Assembly: GCF_014643535.1 (NCBI RefSeq)
Contig: NZ_BMJQ01000020.1
Coordinates: forward strand, 1-64,000
Direction of reading: 5' to 3'
DNA: 64,000 nt
From: Aliidongia dinghuensis
GTDB taxonomy: Bacteria; Pseudomonadota; Alphaproteobacteria; ATCC43930; CGMCC-115725
Part shown: piece after piece, positions 33,473 to 42,209 of the stretch
Position numbering within the stretch: the first letter of the stretch is position 1
How the letters are laid out: the number at the start of each line of letters is the position of its first letter
The notes under the pieces: generated by a model
The model's input: only the letters and a program-made list of their open reading frames with translations
What the model was told of the DNA's origin: nothing
The model's database searches: none
Position numbers and translations under genes: made by a program

Positions 33473-34312
33473 ATGAGCCTCAAGGATCTGCTGCTCGTGC
33501 TCGATGCCGGGCCCGCGAACGACGACCGCCTGGCGCTCGCGATCGGGCTCGCCAAGCGGTTCGACGCCCATTTGGTCGGGTTGCATCCCTCGTCGACCGC
33601 CGAGGGCAGTCTTTCGTCGATCGGCTTCGATTCCGCGCTGTTCGACGCGGCCATGCGCGAGACGCTCGCGCGGCTCGAAGCCCGCTCGGCCAAGGTGCGC
33701 GCCGCGTTCGAGGCCGCGACCCAGCGCGAGGCCGTCTCGGCCGAATGGCGCGTGGCGCGCGGCTATCCGGGGCCGGAGACCGTGCTCAATGCCCGCTACG
33801 CCGACCTGGTGATCCTCGGCCAGCGCCGGCCGGACGATAGTCCGCTCGACACCCCCGACCCGGCCGACGTGGTGCTCGATGCCGGCTGCCCGGCGCTGAT
33901 CGTGCCCTATGCCGGCCGGTTCGAGCGGATCGAGCGGCACGCGCTCATCGCCTGGAACGCCAGCAGCCAGGCGGCGCGCGCCGTGCGCGACGCGCTGCCG
34001 CTCTTGAAGGCCTGCCGGGCGGTCACCGTGCTCGCGGTCAATCCGAAGCAGGGCGTGGATGCGCACGGCCAGGAGCCGGGCGCCGACATCGCGCGGCATC
34101 TGGCGCGCCACGGCATCCCGGTCGAGACCGACCGCAGCTTCACGGCGGCAACCGATCCGGCCGACGAGATCCTGTCGCGCGCCGCGGACTACGGCAGCGA
34201 TCTCATCGTCATGGGCGGCTACGGCCATTCCCGCGTGCGCGAAATGGTGCTGGGCGGCGTCACCCGATCGATCCTGCAGCAGATGACCGTGCCCGTCCTG
34301 ATGTCGCACTGA
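33473..34312 (+). CDS. tandem-domain universal stress protein
   Basis: A 279-residue two-domain Usp. The first half starts SLKDLLLVLDAGPANDDRLAL; the second half, from about residue 158 (HALIAWNASSQAARAV), ends with DLIVMGGYGHSRVREMVLGGVTRSIL (core MGGYGHSRVRE), the nucleotide-binding loop. It begins 30 bp after the phasin-like gene and precedes pta by 55 bp, so these may form one transcript. The stop codon region is tandemly repeated (34302-34340). Confidence 0.88.
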   Translation: MSLKDLLLVLDAGPANDDRLALAIGLAKRFDAHLVGLHPSSTAEGSLSSIGFDSALFDAAMRETLARLEARSAKVRAAFEAATQREAVSAEWRVARGYPGPETVLNARYADLVILGQRRPDDSPLDTPDPADVVLDAGCPALIVPYAGRFERIERHALIAWNASSQAARAVRDALPLLKACRAVTVLAVNPKQGVDAHGQEPGADIARHLARHGIPVETDRSFTAATDPADEILSRAADYGSDLIVMGGYGHSRVREMVLGGVTRSILQQMTVPVLMSH

Positions 34313-34340
34313 GGGTGTCGCACTGAGGGTGTCGCACTGA
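34302..34340 (+). repeat. 14-bp tandem repeat across the Usp stop codon
   Basis: TGTCGCACTGAGGG occurs twice and then as a partial third copy (TGTCGCACTGA). Each copy contains the TGA stop, so translation is unaffected. Confidence 0.85.
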
Positions 34341-34367
34341 CCTGGACCGTCACGAGAGGAGATCGAC

Positions 34368-35321
34368 ATGCAGGCGCCCTCACCAGAAGGACAGAGGCAC
34401 CAGAAGTACGAGGCGCTGATCTACCGGTGCCATGCCCTGGCACCGGTCGCGACCGCGGTCGTCTATCCGACGGACGAGAGCGCGCTCCGCGCGGCGCTCG
34501 ACGCTGCCGAGCTCAAGATCATCCAGCCGGTGCTCGTCGGGCCTCAGGCCGCGATCCGCGATCTCGCGGCTTCACTCGACCTGGACCTCGGATCCTGCCG
34601 CGTGATCGACCAGCCGGATGCGCGCGCGGCCGCGGAGGCGGCGGTGGCGCTTGCACGAACCGGCGAGGTGCGCGCGCTCATGAAGGGCAGCCTCCACACC
34701 GACGCGCTCATGGCACCGGTGGTCGATTCCGCGACCGGCATCCGGACCGGGCGGCGGATGAGCCACGTCTTCATCATGGACGTGCCGACCTATCCGAAGC
34801 CGCTGTTCCTGACCGATGCCGCGATCAACATCTTTCCGACGCTCGAGGACAAGGCCGACATCCTCCGCAACGCGATCGACCTTGCCCATGCGCTCGACAT
34901 TCCGCGGCCGAAGATCGCGGTGCTGTCGGCCGTCGAGACGGTCAATCCCAAGATCCCGTCGACGATCGACGCAGCCGCGCTGTGCAAGATGGCCGAGCGC
35001 GGGCAGATCGAAGGCGCCGTGATCGACGGGCCGCTGGCGCTCGACAACGCGATCAATCGCGAGGCGGCGACGATCAAGCACATCCAGTCGCCGGTCGCCG
35101 GCGACGCCGACATCCTGCTGGTCCCGGACCTCGAGGCGGGCAACATGCTGGCGAAGGAATTGACCTTCCTCGCCGATGCGGACGCGGCCGGCCTCGTGCT
35201 GGGCGCGCGCGTCCCGATCATGCTCACGAGCCGGGCGGACAATGTCCGAACCCGCATGGCGAGCTGCGCCGTGGCCGCGCTCTACGCCCACGCGCTCCGG
35301 TCGGCCCATCAATATGCGTGA
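34368..35321 (+). CDS. pta: phosphate acetyltransferase (short PTA/PTB type)
   Basis: A 317-residue enzyme of the phosphate acetyl/butyryltransferase family, making acetyl phosphate from acetyl-CoA. Landmarks are LMKGSLHTDALM near residue 105, RRMSHVFIMDVPTYPKPLFLTDAAINI (core MSHVFIMDVP) near 125 and the conserved end of the domain with HIQSPVAGDADILLVPD near 245. The size is that of the short, single-domain form. It overlaps ackA by 8 bases, so both steps of acetate formation with ATP gain are coupled, which fits the low-oxygen setting. Confidence 0.9.
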   Translation: MQAPSPEGQRHQKYEALIYRCHALAPVATAVVYPTDESALRAALDAAELKIIQPVLVGPQAAIRDLAASLDLDLGSCRVIDQPDARAAAEAAVALARTGEVRALMKGSLHTDALMAPVVDSATGIRTGRRMSHVFIMDVPTYPKPLFLTDAAINIFPTLEDKADILRNAIDLAHALDIPRPKIAVLSAVETVNPKIPSTIDAAALCKMAERGQIEGAVIDGPLALDNAINREAATIKHIQSPVAGDADILLVPDLEAGNMLAKELTFLADADAAGLVLGARVPIMLTSRADNVRTRMASCAVAALYAHALRSAHQYA

Positions 35322-36522
35322 ACCGATCCTGGTGCTGAACGCGGGCTCCTCCAGCCTGAAGTTCGCGGTCTTCGAGACGGCGCCCGACCGATCGCTGAAC
35401 CTCGGCGTCCATGGCGCGGTCAGCGAGATCGATAGCCGGCCGCGGCTCCGGGTTATGGACGCCGACGACGCCGTGATCGCCGACCGTCCAGTCGGTGCGC
35501 TCGGCCACGAGGGTGCGGTCGCGGCGATCCACGAATGGTTTGCGGGCCACGTCGGGCGCGAGGCGGATTTCTCGGGCATCGGCCATCGCGTCGTTCATGG
35601 CGGGACCGCCTATGCGGCGCCGGTCCGCATCGACGAGACCGTGCTGTGTGCAATCGAGGCGCTGATCCCGCTCGCGCCGCTGCACCAGCCCCACCACGTC
35701 GCGGCGATCCGCGCGGTGACGGCGGTGGCGCCGCTCGTGCCACAGGTCGCCTGCTTCGACACGGCCTTCCACCAAGGGCAGCCGGCGGTGGCCCAGAGTT
35801 TCGCGCTGCCCCGGGCGCTCACGGCCAAGGGCATCCGGCGCTTCGGGTTCCACGGCCTGTCCTACGAATATATCAGCCAGGCCCTGCCTGAGGTCGCGCC
35901 GGCCGCGGCGCGTGGCCGGGTCGTGGTGGCACATCTCGGCAACGGCGCCAGCATGTGCGCGATCGAGAACGGCCTGAGCCGAGCCAGCACCATGGGCTTC
36001 ACCGCGGTCGACGGCCTGCCGATGGGCACCCGGACCGGCGCGCTCGACCCGGGCGTCCTGCTCTACCTGATGCAGCAGGAGGGCATGAGTGCGGCAGCGG
36101 TCCAGACGCTGATCTACGAGCAGTCCGGCCTCTTGGGCGTCTCCGGCCTGTCGAGCGACATGCGCACGCTCTTGGCGAGCGACCTGCCGGCGGCGCGCGA
36201 GGCGATCGATCTGTTCGTCTACCGGATCGGCCGCGAACTGGGCTCGCTCGCGGCGGCGCTCGGCGGGCTCGACGCGTTGGTGTTCACCGGCGGCATCGGC
36301 GAGAACGCGGCCCCCATCCGCGCGCGCGTCTGCCGCGACGCGCGCTGGCTCGGCGTCCGGCTGGACGAGGCGACGAACGCGCGGAACGGGCCGTGCATCA
36401 GCGAACCCGGATCGGCGGTGCCGGTGTGGGTCGTGCCAACGAACGAGAACCTGATGATCGCCCGGCATACGCAGCGGGTCGTCGAGCGCCTCCGAAGCGG
36501 ACATCCCCGAGAGGCACGCTGA
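35314..36522 (+). CDS. ackA: acetate kinase
   Basis: A 402-residue acetate kinase converting acetyl phosphate and ADP to acetate and ATP. The N-terminal signature VLNAGSSSLKFAVF, the second signature FGFHGLSYEYIS near residue 172, HLGNGASMCAI near 207 and the C-terminal VFTGGIGENAAPIR near 325 are all present. The chosen ATG overlaps the pta stop; the frame extends upstream inside pta. Confidence 0.94.
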   Translation: MREPILVLNAGSSSLKFAVFETAPDRSLNLGVHGAVSEIDSRPRLRVMDADDAVIADRPVGALGHEGAVAAIHEWFAGHVGREADFSGIGHRVVHGGTAYAAPVRIDETVLCAIEALIPLAPLHQPHHVAAIRAVTAVAPLVPQVACFDTAFHQGQPAVAQSFALPRALTAKGIRRFGFHGLSYEYISQALPEVAPAAARGRVVVAHLGNGASMCAIENGLSRASTMGFTAVDGLPMGTRTGALDPGVLLYLMQQEGMSAAAVQTLIYEQSGLLGVSGLSSDMRTLLASDLPAAREAIDLFVYRIGRELGSLAAALGGLDALVFTGGIGENAAPIRARVCRDARWLGVRLDEATNARNGPCISEPGSAVPVWVVPTNENLMIARHTQRVVERLRSGHPREAR

Positions 36523-36559
36523 TTTGGCGGAGATGGGTGGCTTGCTCTCCGCCTGTCGC

Positions 36560-37843
36560 TCACCAACGTGCAGCGGTCATGTGAACGATCTGCGCGCCGG
36601 CCTCGTAGAATGCCTCCTTCGCCCACGCAAACCGCGGCTGCGACACGTCCGATACCGGCAGAGGCAGCTCGCGCTCGGACAACTTGCCAAGGATGTAGTT
36701 CGCCGCGGTCTTGCCGAAGACGGTGCCCGGCGCGATGCCGCGACCGTTATAGCCGCTGAAGCTGATCACGTTCTGGGCCAGCCGATGGAAGCGCGGCAGG
36801 TTGTCGGCAGTCATCCCAATCAGGCCATACCACTCGGCCTCGAAGCTGATGTCGCCGACTTGCGGAAACAGCTTGCGCAGCGCGCGCCTCGCCCAAGACC
36901 GGTGGATCGACGCACCGGCGCCGCGGAGAGCGCCGACGCTGCCGAACACCAGGCGCCCGGCCTTGTCGAGCCGGAACGAGGTCAAGACTTCATTGGTATC
37001 CCATCCGCCCTGCCGTTCCGGGAGGATGGATGCGCGAACATTGGAGCCGAGCGGGGTGGTCGCGAAGTTGAAATAGGGCAGATGGACCTGCTCGGTTTTG
37101 ACTTCGGACCATGGTCCGTTGGCATAGGCGTCGGTCGCGACCAGGACCCAATCGGCTGTGACGGAGCCGAGCTTCGTTGACAGCGTCCAGCGCCCGCCGC
37201 TCTGCCGGGCATCGATGACCGGGCTTCCGGTGAATATCCTGGCACCCGCGCCGACCGCGGCTTTGGCAAGGCCGCGCACATAGGCAAGCGGCTGGATCGT
37301 GCCGGCCCGATGGTCGAGCAGGGAGGCGGCATAGGCCGAGGATCCGACCTTCCGCCGCGTGTCGTCGGCATTCAGCAGTTCCACGCGCGCGCCGCGCCGC
37401 GACCATTGCTCGGCGCGCTGCTCGAGCTCCCGCAGCCCTTTCTGGCCGACCGCACAATGGAGCGTGCCCGCCCTGACGAGCTCGCAGTCGATCTGATGTT
37501 TTTCTACGAGATCGAAGACGGTGCTGGGGGCGTTGCCCAGCAGGCTCAGCAACCGCTCGCCATATTCGTCGCCGAGCGTGCCGGCGAGATAGTCCGGCAT
37601 GACCCACATGCCGGCATTCACCAGCCCGACATTCCGGCCGGCGCCGCCGTAGCCGACGTCGACGGCCTCCAGCACGGCGACGGTGGCGCCGCCCTCAGCC
37701 AGGTGCAGCGCCGCGGAGATCCCGGTATAGCCGCCACCGATGATCGCGACGTCGACCTGCTGCGGCTCAGCCAGCGGGCCGAGGTCGGGCGCTGGCGGTG
37801 CGGTCAGCTCCCAGAGGCCGTGAGACCTGTCGTTTCCCAACAT
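36560..37843 (-). CDS. FAD-dependent amino acid oxidoreductase, AmaA (L-pipecolate oxidase)-like
   Basis: A 427-residue FAD-dependent oxidoreductase of the DAO family. The dinucleotide fold VDVAIIGGGYTGISAALHLAE starts near residue 30 (core GGGYTGIS), and the second FAD contact is FSGYNGRGIAPGTVFGK near 380. It is divergent from a LysR gene and close to hglS and amaB; in Pseudomonas the step between pipecolate and aminoadipate semialdehyde is done by AmaA, a protein of this family and size, so this role is likely but inferred. Relatives such as PuuB act on gamma-glutamylputrescine. The start ATG 37843 is preferred over 37918. Confidence 0.75.
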   Translation of the reverse strand: MLGNDRSHGLWELTAPPAPDLGPLAEPQQVDVAIIGGGYTGISAALHLAEGGATVAVLEAVDVGYGGAGRNVGLVNAGMWVMPDYLAGTLGDEYGERLLSLLGNAPSTVFDLVEKHQIDCELVRAGTLHCAVGQKGLRELEQRAEQWSRRGARVELLNADDTRRKVGSSAYAASLLDHRAGTIQPLAYVRGLAKAAVGAGARIFTGSPVIDARQSGGRWTLSTKLGSVTADWVLVATDAYANGPWSEVKTEQVHLPYFNFATTPLGSNVRASILPERQGGWDTNEVLTSFRLDKAGRLVFGSVGALRGAGASIHRSWARRALRKLFPQVGDISFEAEWYGLIGMTADNLPRFHRLAQNVISFSGYNGRGIAPGTVFGKTAANYILGKLSERELPLPVSDVSQPRFAWAKEAFYEAGAQIVHMTAARW

Positions 37844-38017
37844 TCGTGGTCCATCCCCATCGGCATCATTCGGCAAATGGCCGGTTGCTCTGGTGCGATT
37901 GTCATTCCATAACGTCAAGACGTCCAGAGGGCAGCCACCGCGGCTTGCGATGTTGGATCGGTATTCCGCTTTCAGCTATCAACGTTCGCTCAACAGGTAA
38001 TTCTGCGACGGAATGAG

Positions 38018-38914
38018 ATGCAGACCCCGCGCCGCTTTTTGCCGTCGCTTTCGCTCTTGAGCGCGTTCGAGGCCGCGTCGCGCACCGGCAGCATCACGGC
38101 GGCGGCGAGAGAGCTCGCCCTGACGCAGAGCGCAGTCAGCCGTCAGATCAAGGCGCTCGAGGACCAGCTCGAAGTCGAGCTCTTCCATCGGGAGCGCCAG
38201 ACGATCCGCCTGACGGCGGCCGGCGACATCTATGCGCGCGAGATCCGGGATGCCCTGCGCAAGATCAGCACCGCTTCCCTCAATCTGCGCGCAAACCCGT
38301 TCGGCGGAACCCTCAATCTCGCCATTCTGCCGACGTTCGGGACGCGATGGCTGGCGCCCCGGCTGCCCAAATTCCTGGCCCGCAATCCCGGGATCACGAT
38401 CAATCTCGTGACGCGCCTCACCCAGTTCGATTTTCGCCTCGAGGCGGTCGATGCCGCGATCCATTTCGGGCCGGCGGAATGGCCGGGCGGCGCCCTTGCC
38501 CTGCTACGCTCCGAGACGGTTGTTCCGGCTTGCAGCCCGGACCTCAGGGACCGCTTCAGATTTGAAACGGCGGCCGATATCCGGATGGCGCCGCTCCTCC
38601 ACCTCACCAGCCGGCCCGACGCCTGGGAGCGCTGGCTCGCCGCGCACGATGTCCCCGCCCACGCCGTCCACGGCATGCTGTTCGACCAGTTCGCGACAGC
38701 CGCCCAAGCGGCCATCGCCGGCCTGGGCGTGGCGCTGCTTCCGGAATTTCTGGTGGAGGAGGAATTGCGCTCGGGCCAGCTCGTCCGCGCGCTCGATCTG
38801 CCGATGACGAGCGCGGAGGCCTACTACTTGGCCTGGCCGCACGACCGCGCCAACCATCCGCCGCTCATTGCTTTTCGCGAATGGCTCCTGGCGGAGACGC
38901 AGGCGGACCGTTGA
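38018..38914 (+). CDS. LysR-type regulator of the lysine cluster
   Basis: A 298-residue LysR-family regulator, GcvA-like. The helix-turn-helix lies in residues about 10-65 (FEAASRTGSITAAARELALTQSAVSRQIKALE, core ALTQSAVSRQIKALE) and the effector-binding domain covers 95-290. It is divergent from the AmaA-like gene (174-bp spacer) and upstream of hglS. Two palindromes in the hglS leader (38934-38950 and 39008-39028) are candidate targets. Confidence 0.88.
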   Translation: MQTPRRFLPSLSLLSAFEAASRTGSITAAARELALTQSAVSRQIKALEDQLEVELFHRERQTIRLTAAGDIYAREIRDALRKISTASLNLRANPFGGTLNLAILPTFGTRWLAPRLPKFLARNPGITINLVTRLTQFDFRLEAVDAAIHFGPAEWPGGALALLRSETVVPACSPDLRDRFRFETAADIRMAPLLHLTSRPDAWERWLAAHDVPAHAVHGMLFDQFATAAQAAIAGLGVALLPEFLVEEELRSGQLVRALDLPMTSAEAYYLAWPHDRANHPPLIAFREWLLAETQADR

Positions 38915-38933
38915 TTGATGGTCGGCCACAGAT

Positions 38934-38950
38934 CATTCTCCTTAGGAATG
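38934..38950. promoter_or_regulatory. LysR-type palindrome upstream of hglS (site 1)
   Basis: CATTC-N7-GAATG, with the T-N11-A geometry of LysR sites. It shares the ATCATT/AATGA core with site 2. Confidence 0.5.
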
Positions 38951-39007
38951 ACTTCTTGAGAAACGATTGCTTGGCCTCTAGCTAAGCCGCCCACTACCTT
39001 CCGCCAA

Positions 39008-39028
39008 ATCATTACAGGAACGAATGAT
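39008..39028. promoter_or_regulatory. palindrome upstream of hglS (site 2)
   Basis: ATCATT-N9-AATGAT, a perfect 6-bp inverted repeat 39 bp before the hglS ATG, in a position to block or activate transcription. Confidence 0.5.
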
Positions 39029-39066
39029 CGGCTCGTTCGCTGCTTGCCTTGGTGAAGGAAATCCAG

Positions 39067-40494
39067 ATGCCCGCGTCCGCACACGTGGCGCCCGATGAAA
39101 TCCGGGATTTGTTCTCTCGCGCCCTGTCGGAAATGTACCGCGCCGAGGTGCCGCAGTACGGCGCGCTCCTGGATCTCGTGGCACAGGTGAACGCCGGCGC
39201 GCTCGCCGAAGACCCGGCGCTGCGGTCGGCGCTGGCGTGCCGCGGCGAGCTCGATCGCTTGAGCGTCGAACGCCATGGCGCCATCCGGCTCGGAACCGCG
39301 GCGGAGCTCTTCACCATCCGCCGGCTGTTCGCGGTCATGGGCATGCATCCGGTCGGCTACTATGATCTATCCGTCGCCGGCGTGCCGGTGCACTCGACCG
39401 CCTTCCGCCCGGTCGAGGACGCGGCGCTCGGCCGCAATCCGTTCCGCGTCTTCACCTCGGTCCTGCGCCTCGAGCTGATCGAGGATGCGGCGCTCAGGGC
39501 CGAAGTCGCGCGCATCCTGTCGGCGCGCCGGATCTTTACACCCCGTGCGCTCGCGCTCACCCAGGGGGCAGAGACGGCCGGCGGCCTCGACCACGCCCAA
39601 GCGGAAGAATTCGTGCGCGAGGCGCTCGAGACCTTCCGCTGGCACCGGGACGCGACCGTCACGTTGTCGACCTACAAGGCGCTCCATGACGCCCACCGGC
39701 TGGTCGCAGACATTGCGAGCTTCAAAGGACCGCACATCAACCATCTGACCCCGCGGACGCTCGATATCGACGCGGTCCAGGCCGGAATGCCGAAGCATGG
39801 CATCGCCCCGAAGGCCGTCATCGAAGGGCCGCCGCGGCGGAAATGCGCGATCCTGTTGCGCCAGACCAGTTTCAAGGCGCTGGACGAGCCGATCGTCTTC
39901 AAGGCCGAGGAACATGGATCTGGCGACGGCACGCACACGGCGCGTTTCGGCGAGATCGAGCAGCGCGGCGTCGCGCTGACGCGCAAGGGCCGCAAGCTCT
40001 ACGACACGCTGCTCGCGACCGCACGACGTGATGCCCAATCCATGGCGAGCGACTATGACACCGTGCTGGCCGAGGCGTTCCAGGCGTTCCCGGACAACTG
40101 GCGGGACCTGCGGGAACAGGGGCTGGCCTTCTTCCGCTACTCCCCGACCGAGGCCGGGCTCGCGGCGGCCGCTTCAGGCCAGATGCTGGCGCCCACGGTC
40201 GACGGCCTCGTCGCGCAAGGCTATCTGCGGTTCGATCCCATCATCTACGAGGACTTCCTGCCGGTGAGCGCCGCGGGGATCTTCCAGTCCAATCTCGGCA
40301 CGGACGAACAGCGGAACTACAGGGCGCGCTCGAACCGCGAGGCGTTCGAGGACGCCCTCGGCGCGAAGGTTCACGACGAGCTCGAGCTTTACGCGCAGGC
40401 CGAGGCGCTCTCCCTTCACCAGGCCTGGGCGCAGCTCGGCATCGGGCACGGTTCTTCGCTGAACCGGCACGGCATGATCCCGACGGCCCACTGA
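39067..40494 (+). CDS. hglS: 2-oxoadipate dioxygenase/decarboxylase HglS (DUF1338)
   Basis: A 475-residue DUF1338 protein. HglS (YdcJ) is an Fe(II) enzyme that converts 2-oxoadipate to D-2-hydroxyglutarate, releasing CO2, in D-lysine and pipecolate breakdown. Family landmarks are FAVMGMHPVGYYDLS near residue 90, the GPHINHLTPRTLDID segment near 225 holding a metal-binding histidine, and LRQTSFKALDEPI near 265. ATG 39067 follows an AAGGA site; a GTG at 39052 is possible. It is followed after 28 bp by the aminoadipate semialdehyde dehydrogenase gene. Confidence 0.9.
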   Translation: MPASAHVAPDEIRDLFSRALSEMYRAEVPQYGALLDLVAQVNAGALAEDPALRSALACRGELDRLSVERHGAIRLGTAAELFTIRRLFAVMGMHPVGYYDLSVAGVPVHSTAFRPVEDAALGRNPFRVFTSVLRLELIEDAALRAEVARILSARRIFTPRALALTQGAETAGGLDHAQAEEFVREALETFRWHRDATVTLSTYKALHDAHRLVADIASFKGPHINHLTPRTLDIDAVQAGMPKHGIAPKAVIEGPPRRKCAILLRQTSFKALDEPIVFKAEEHGSGDGTHTARFGEIEQRGVALTRKGRKLYDTLLATARRDAQSMASDYDTVLAEAFQAFPDNWRDLREQGLAFFRYSPTEAGLAAAASGQMLAPTVDGLVAQGYLRFDPIIYEDFLPVSAAGIFQSNLGTDEQRNYRARSNREAFEDALGAKVHDELELYAQAEALSLHQAWAQLGIGHGSSLNRHGMIPTAH

Positions 40495-40522
40495 GCCGTC
40501 CTTCACCATGAGGACTCCGACT

Positions 40523-42091
40523 ATGTCCGCAATCCACGCCGAGCGCGCAGCATCGGGCGCGCCGTTCTCCCTCGTCTCCGAGGCCTCCGCTCTCTTGAGC
40601 AATCTGGGTGTCGCGAGCGCCCGCTATACCGGCGGCACGCTCAAGGCCCGCTCGCCCATCACCGGCGAGACGATCGCGACGGTCGTCGAGGTCGGCGAGG
40701 CCGAGGCCAGGCGCGCCATCGACGAGGCGCATGCGGCGTTCCTCAAATGGCGCCTGGTGCCGGCGCCGAAGCGCGGCGAGCTCGTGCGCCTGCTGGGCGA
40801 CGAACTGCGGGCACACAAGCAGGCACTCGGCCGGCTCGTGTCGATCGAGGTCGGCAAGAGCCTCTCGGAGGGCTTGGGCGAGGTCCAGGAGATGATCGAC
40901 ATCTGCGACTACGCCGTCGGCCTGTCGCGCCAGCTCTATGGGCTCACGATCGCGACTGAACGCAGCGAGCACCGCATGATGGAAACCTGGCATCCCCTGG
41001 GTGTCACCGGCATCATCTCCGCCTTCAACTTCCCCGTCGCCGTCTGGTCGTGGAATGCGGCGCTCGCCCTCGTCTGCGGCAACGCGATCGTGTGGAAGCC
41101 ATCGGAGAAGACGCCGCTGACGGCGCTCGCGACCGAAGCGCTGTTCGACCGGGCGCTCGCGCGCTTCAAGCAAGAAGGCGGGACCGCCCCCGATGGCCTG
41201 TCGGCCGTCCTCATTGCCGGTCGTTCTGTCGGCCAACTGCTCGTCGGCCATCCCAAGGTGCCGCTCGTCTCCGCCACCGGGTCGACCGCGATGGGGCGTG
41301 CCGTCGGCCCGCGGCTGGCCCAGCGCTTTGCGCGCGCCATCCTCGAACTCGGCGGCAACAACGCGGCGATCGTCACGCCCACGGCGGATCTCGAGCTGAC
41401 GCTCCGCGGCGTGGCCTTCGCCGCCATGGGCACCGCCGGCCAGCGCTGCACGACGCTGCGCCGTCTCTTCGTCCATGAGAGCGTCTATGACAGCCTGGTG
41501 CCGCGGCTGAAGCAGGCCTACACGTCCGTCACGGTCGGCAACCCGCTCGAGGCGGGCAACCTGGTCGGGCCGCTGATCGACCAGGCCGCCTTCGCCGCCA
41601 TGCAGACGGCGCTTGGCGCGGCGAAGGAGGCCGGTGCGTCCGTGCTTGGCGGCGAGCGCATCGGCGTCGGCGCGATGGATGAGGCCTATTACGTCCGCCC
41701 GGCGCTCGTCGAGATCGCAGAGCAAGCCGGTCCCGTGATGCAGGAGACGTTCGCGCCGATCCTCTATGTCATGCGCTACAGCGATTTCGACGCGGTGCTC
41801 GACCTGCACAATGCCGTGCCGCAGGGCCTGTCCTCGTCGATTTTCACCAATGACCTGCGCGAGGCCGAGGCGTTCCTCTCCGCGCGCGGCTCCGACTGCG
41901 GCATCGCCAACGTGAATATCGGGCCGTCGGGTGCCGAGATCGGCGGCGCGTTCGGTGGGGAAAAGGAGACGGGCGGCGGCCGCGAATCCGGCTCCGACGC
42001 CTGGAAGGCCTACATGCGCCGGGCGACGAACACGATCAACTATGGCCGGACGCTGCCGCTCGCCCAGGGCGTCAAGTTCGACGTGGCATGA
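40523..42091 (+). CDS. amaB: aminoadipate semialdehyde dehydrogenase AmaB (ALDH7 family)
   Basis: A 522-residue aldehyde dehydrogenase most like the ALDH7/AmaB group, oxidising L-2-aminoadipate 6-semialdehyde to 2-aminoadipate with NAD. Landmarks are GIISAFNFPVAVWSWNAA near 160, the catalytic glutamate in AILELGGNN near 275, the catalytic cysteine in GTAGQRCTTLRR near 305 and a terminal GGGRESGSDAWKAYMRR typical of the group. The preferred ATG at 40523 has GAGGA 8 bases upstream; ATG 40508 is also in frame. Confidence 0.9.
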   Translation: MSAIHAERAASGAPFSLVSEASALLSNLGVASARYTGGTLKARSPITGETIATVVEVGEAEARRAIDEAHAAFLKWRLVPAPKRGELVRLLGDELRAHKQALGRLVSIEVGKSLSEGLGEVQEMIDICDYAVGLSRQLYGLTIATERSEHRMMETWHPLGVTGIISAFNFPVAVWSWNAALALVCGNAIVWKPSEKTPLTALATEALFDRALARFKQEGGTAPDGLSAVLIAGRSVGQLLVGHPKVPLVSATGSTAMGRAVGPRLAQRFARAILELGGNNAAIVTPTADLELTLRGVAFAAMGTAGQRCTTLRRLFVHESVYDSLVPRLKQAYTSVTVGNPLEAGNLVGPLIDQAAFAAMQTALGAAKEAGASVLGGERIGVGAMDEAYYVRPALVEIAEQAGPVMQETFAPILYVMRYSDFDAVLDLHNAVPQGLSSSIFTNDLREAEAFLSARGSDCGIANVNIGPSGAEIGGAFGGEKETGGGRESGSDAWKAYMRRATNTINYGRTLPLAQGVKFDVA

Positions 42092-42118
42092 GAGGGAAGC
42101 CACGAGCGAGCGCCGTGC

Positions 42119-42209
42119 CACGCCTTCCAGGCGCGGCACGACCTCGTGGCCTCCGCCCTCAACCGGATCAACGGCATCCGCTGCCCTGTGCCTGAGGGGG
42201 CGTTCAGCC
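42119..42209 (+). pseudogene. relic of a class I aminotransferase
   Basis: The plus strand encodes FQARHDLVASALNRINGI followed by RCPVPEGAF, a good match to the C-terminal small domain of aspartate-type aminotransferases (RRDLVV-x-LN, then P-x-PEGAFY). The similarity starts abruptly after amaB and breaks off at the end of the next LysR gene; no start, lysine or other domain remains. A 2-aminoadipate aminotransferase is exactly the step missing between AmaB and HglS, so this may be the remains of that gene. Lineage is inference. Confidence 0.6.
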
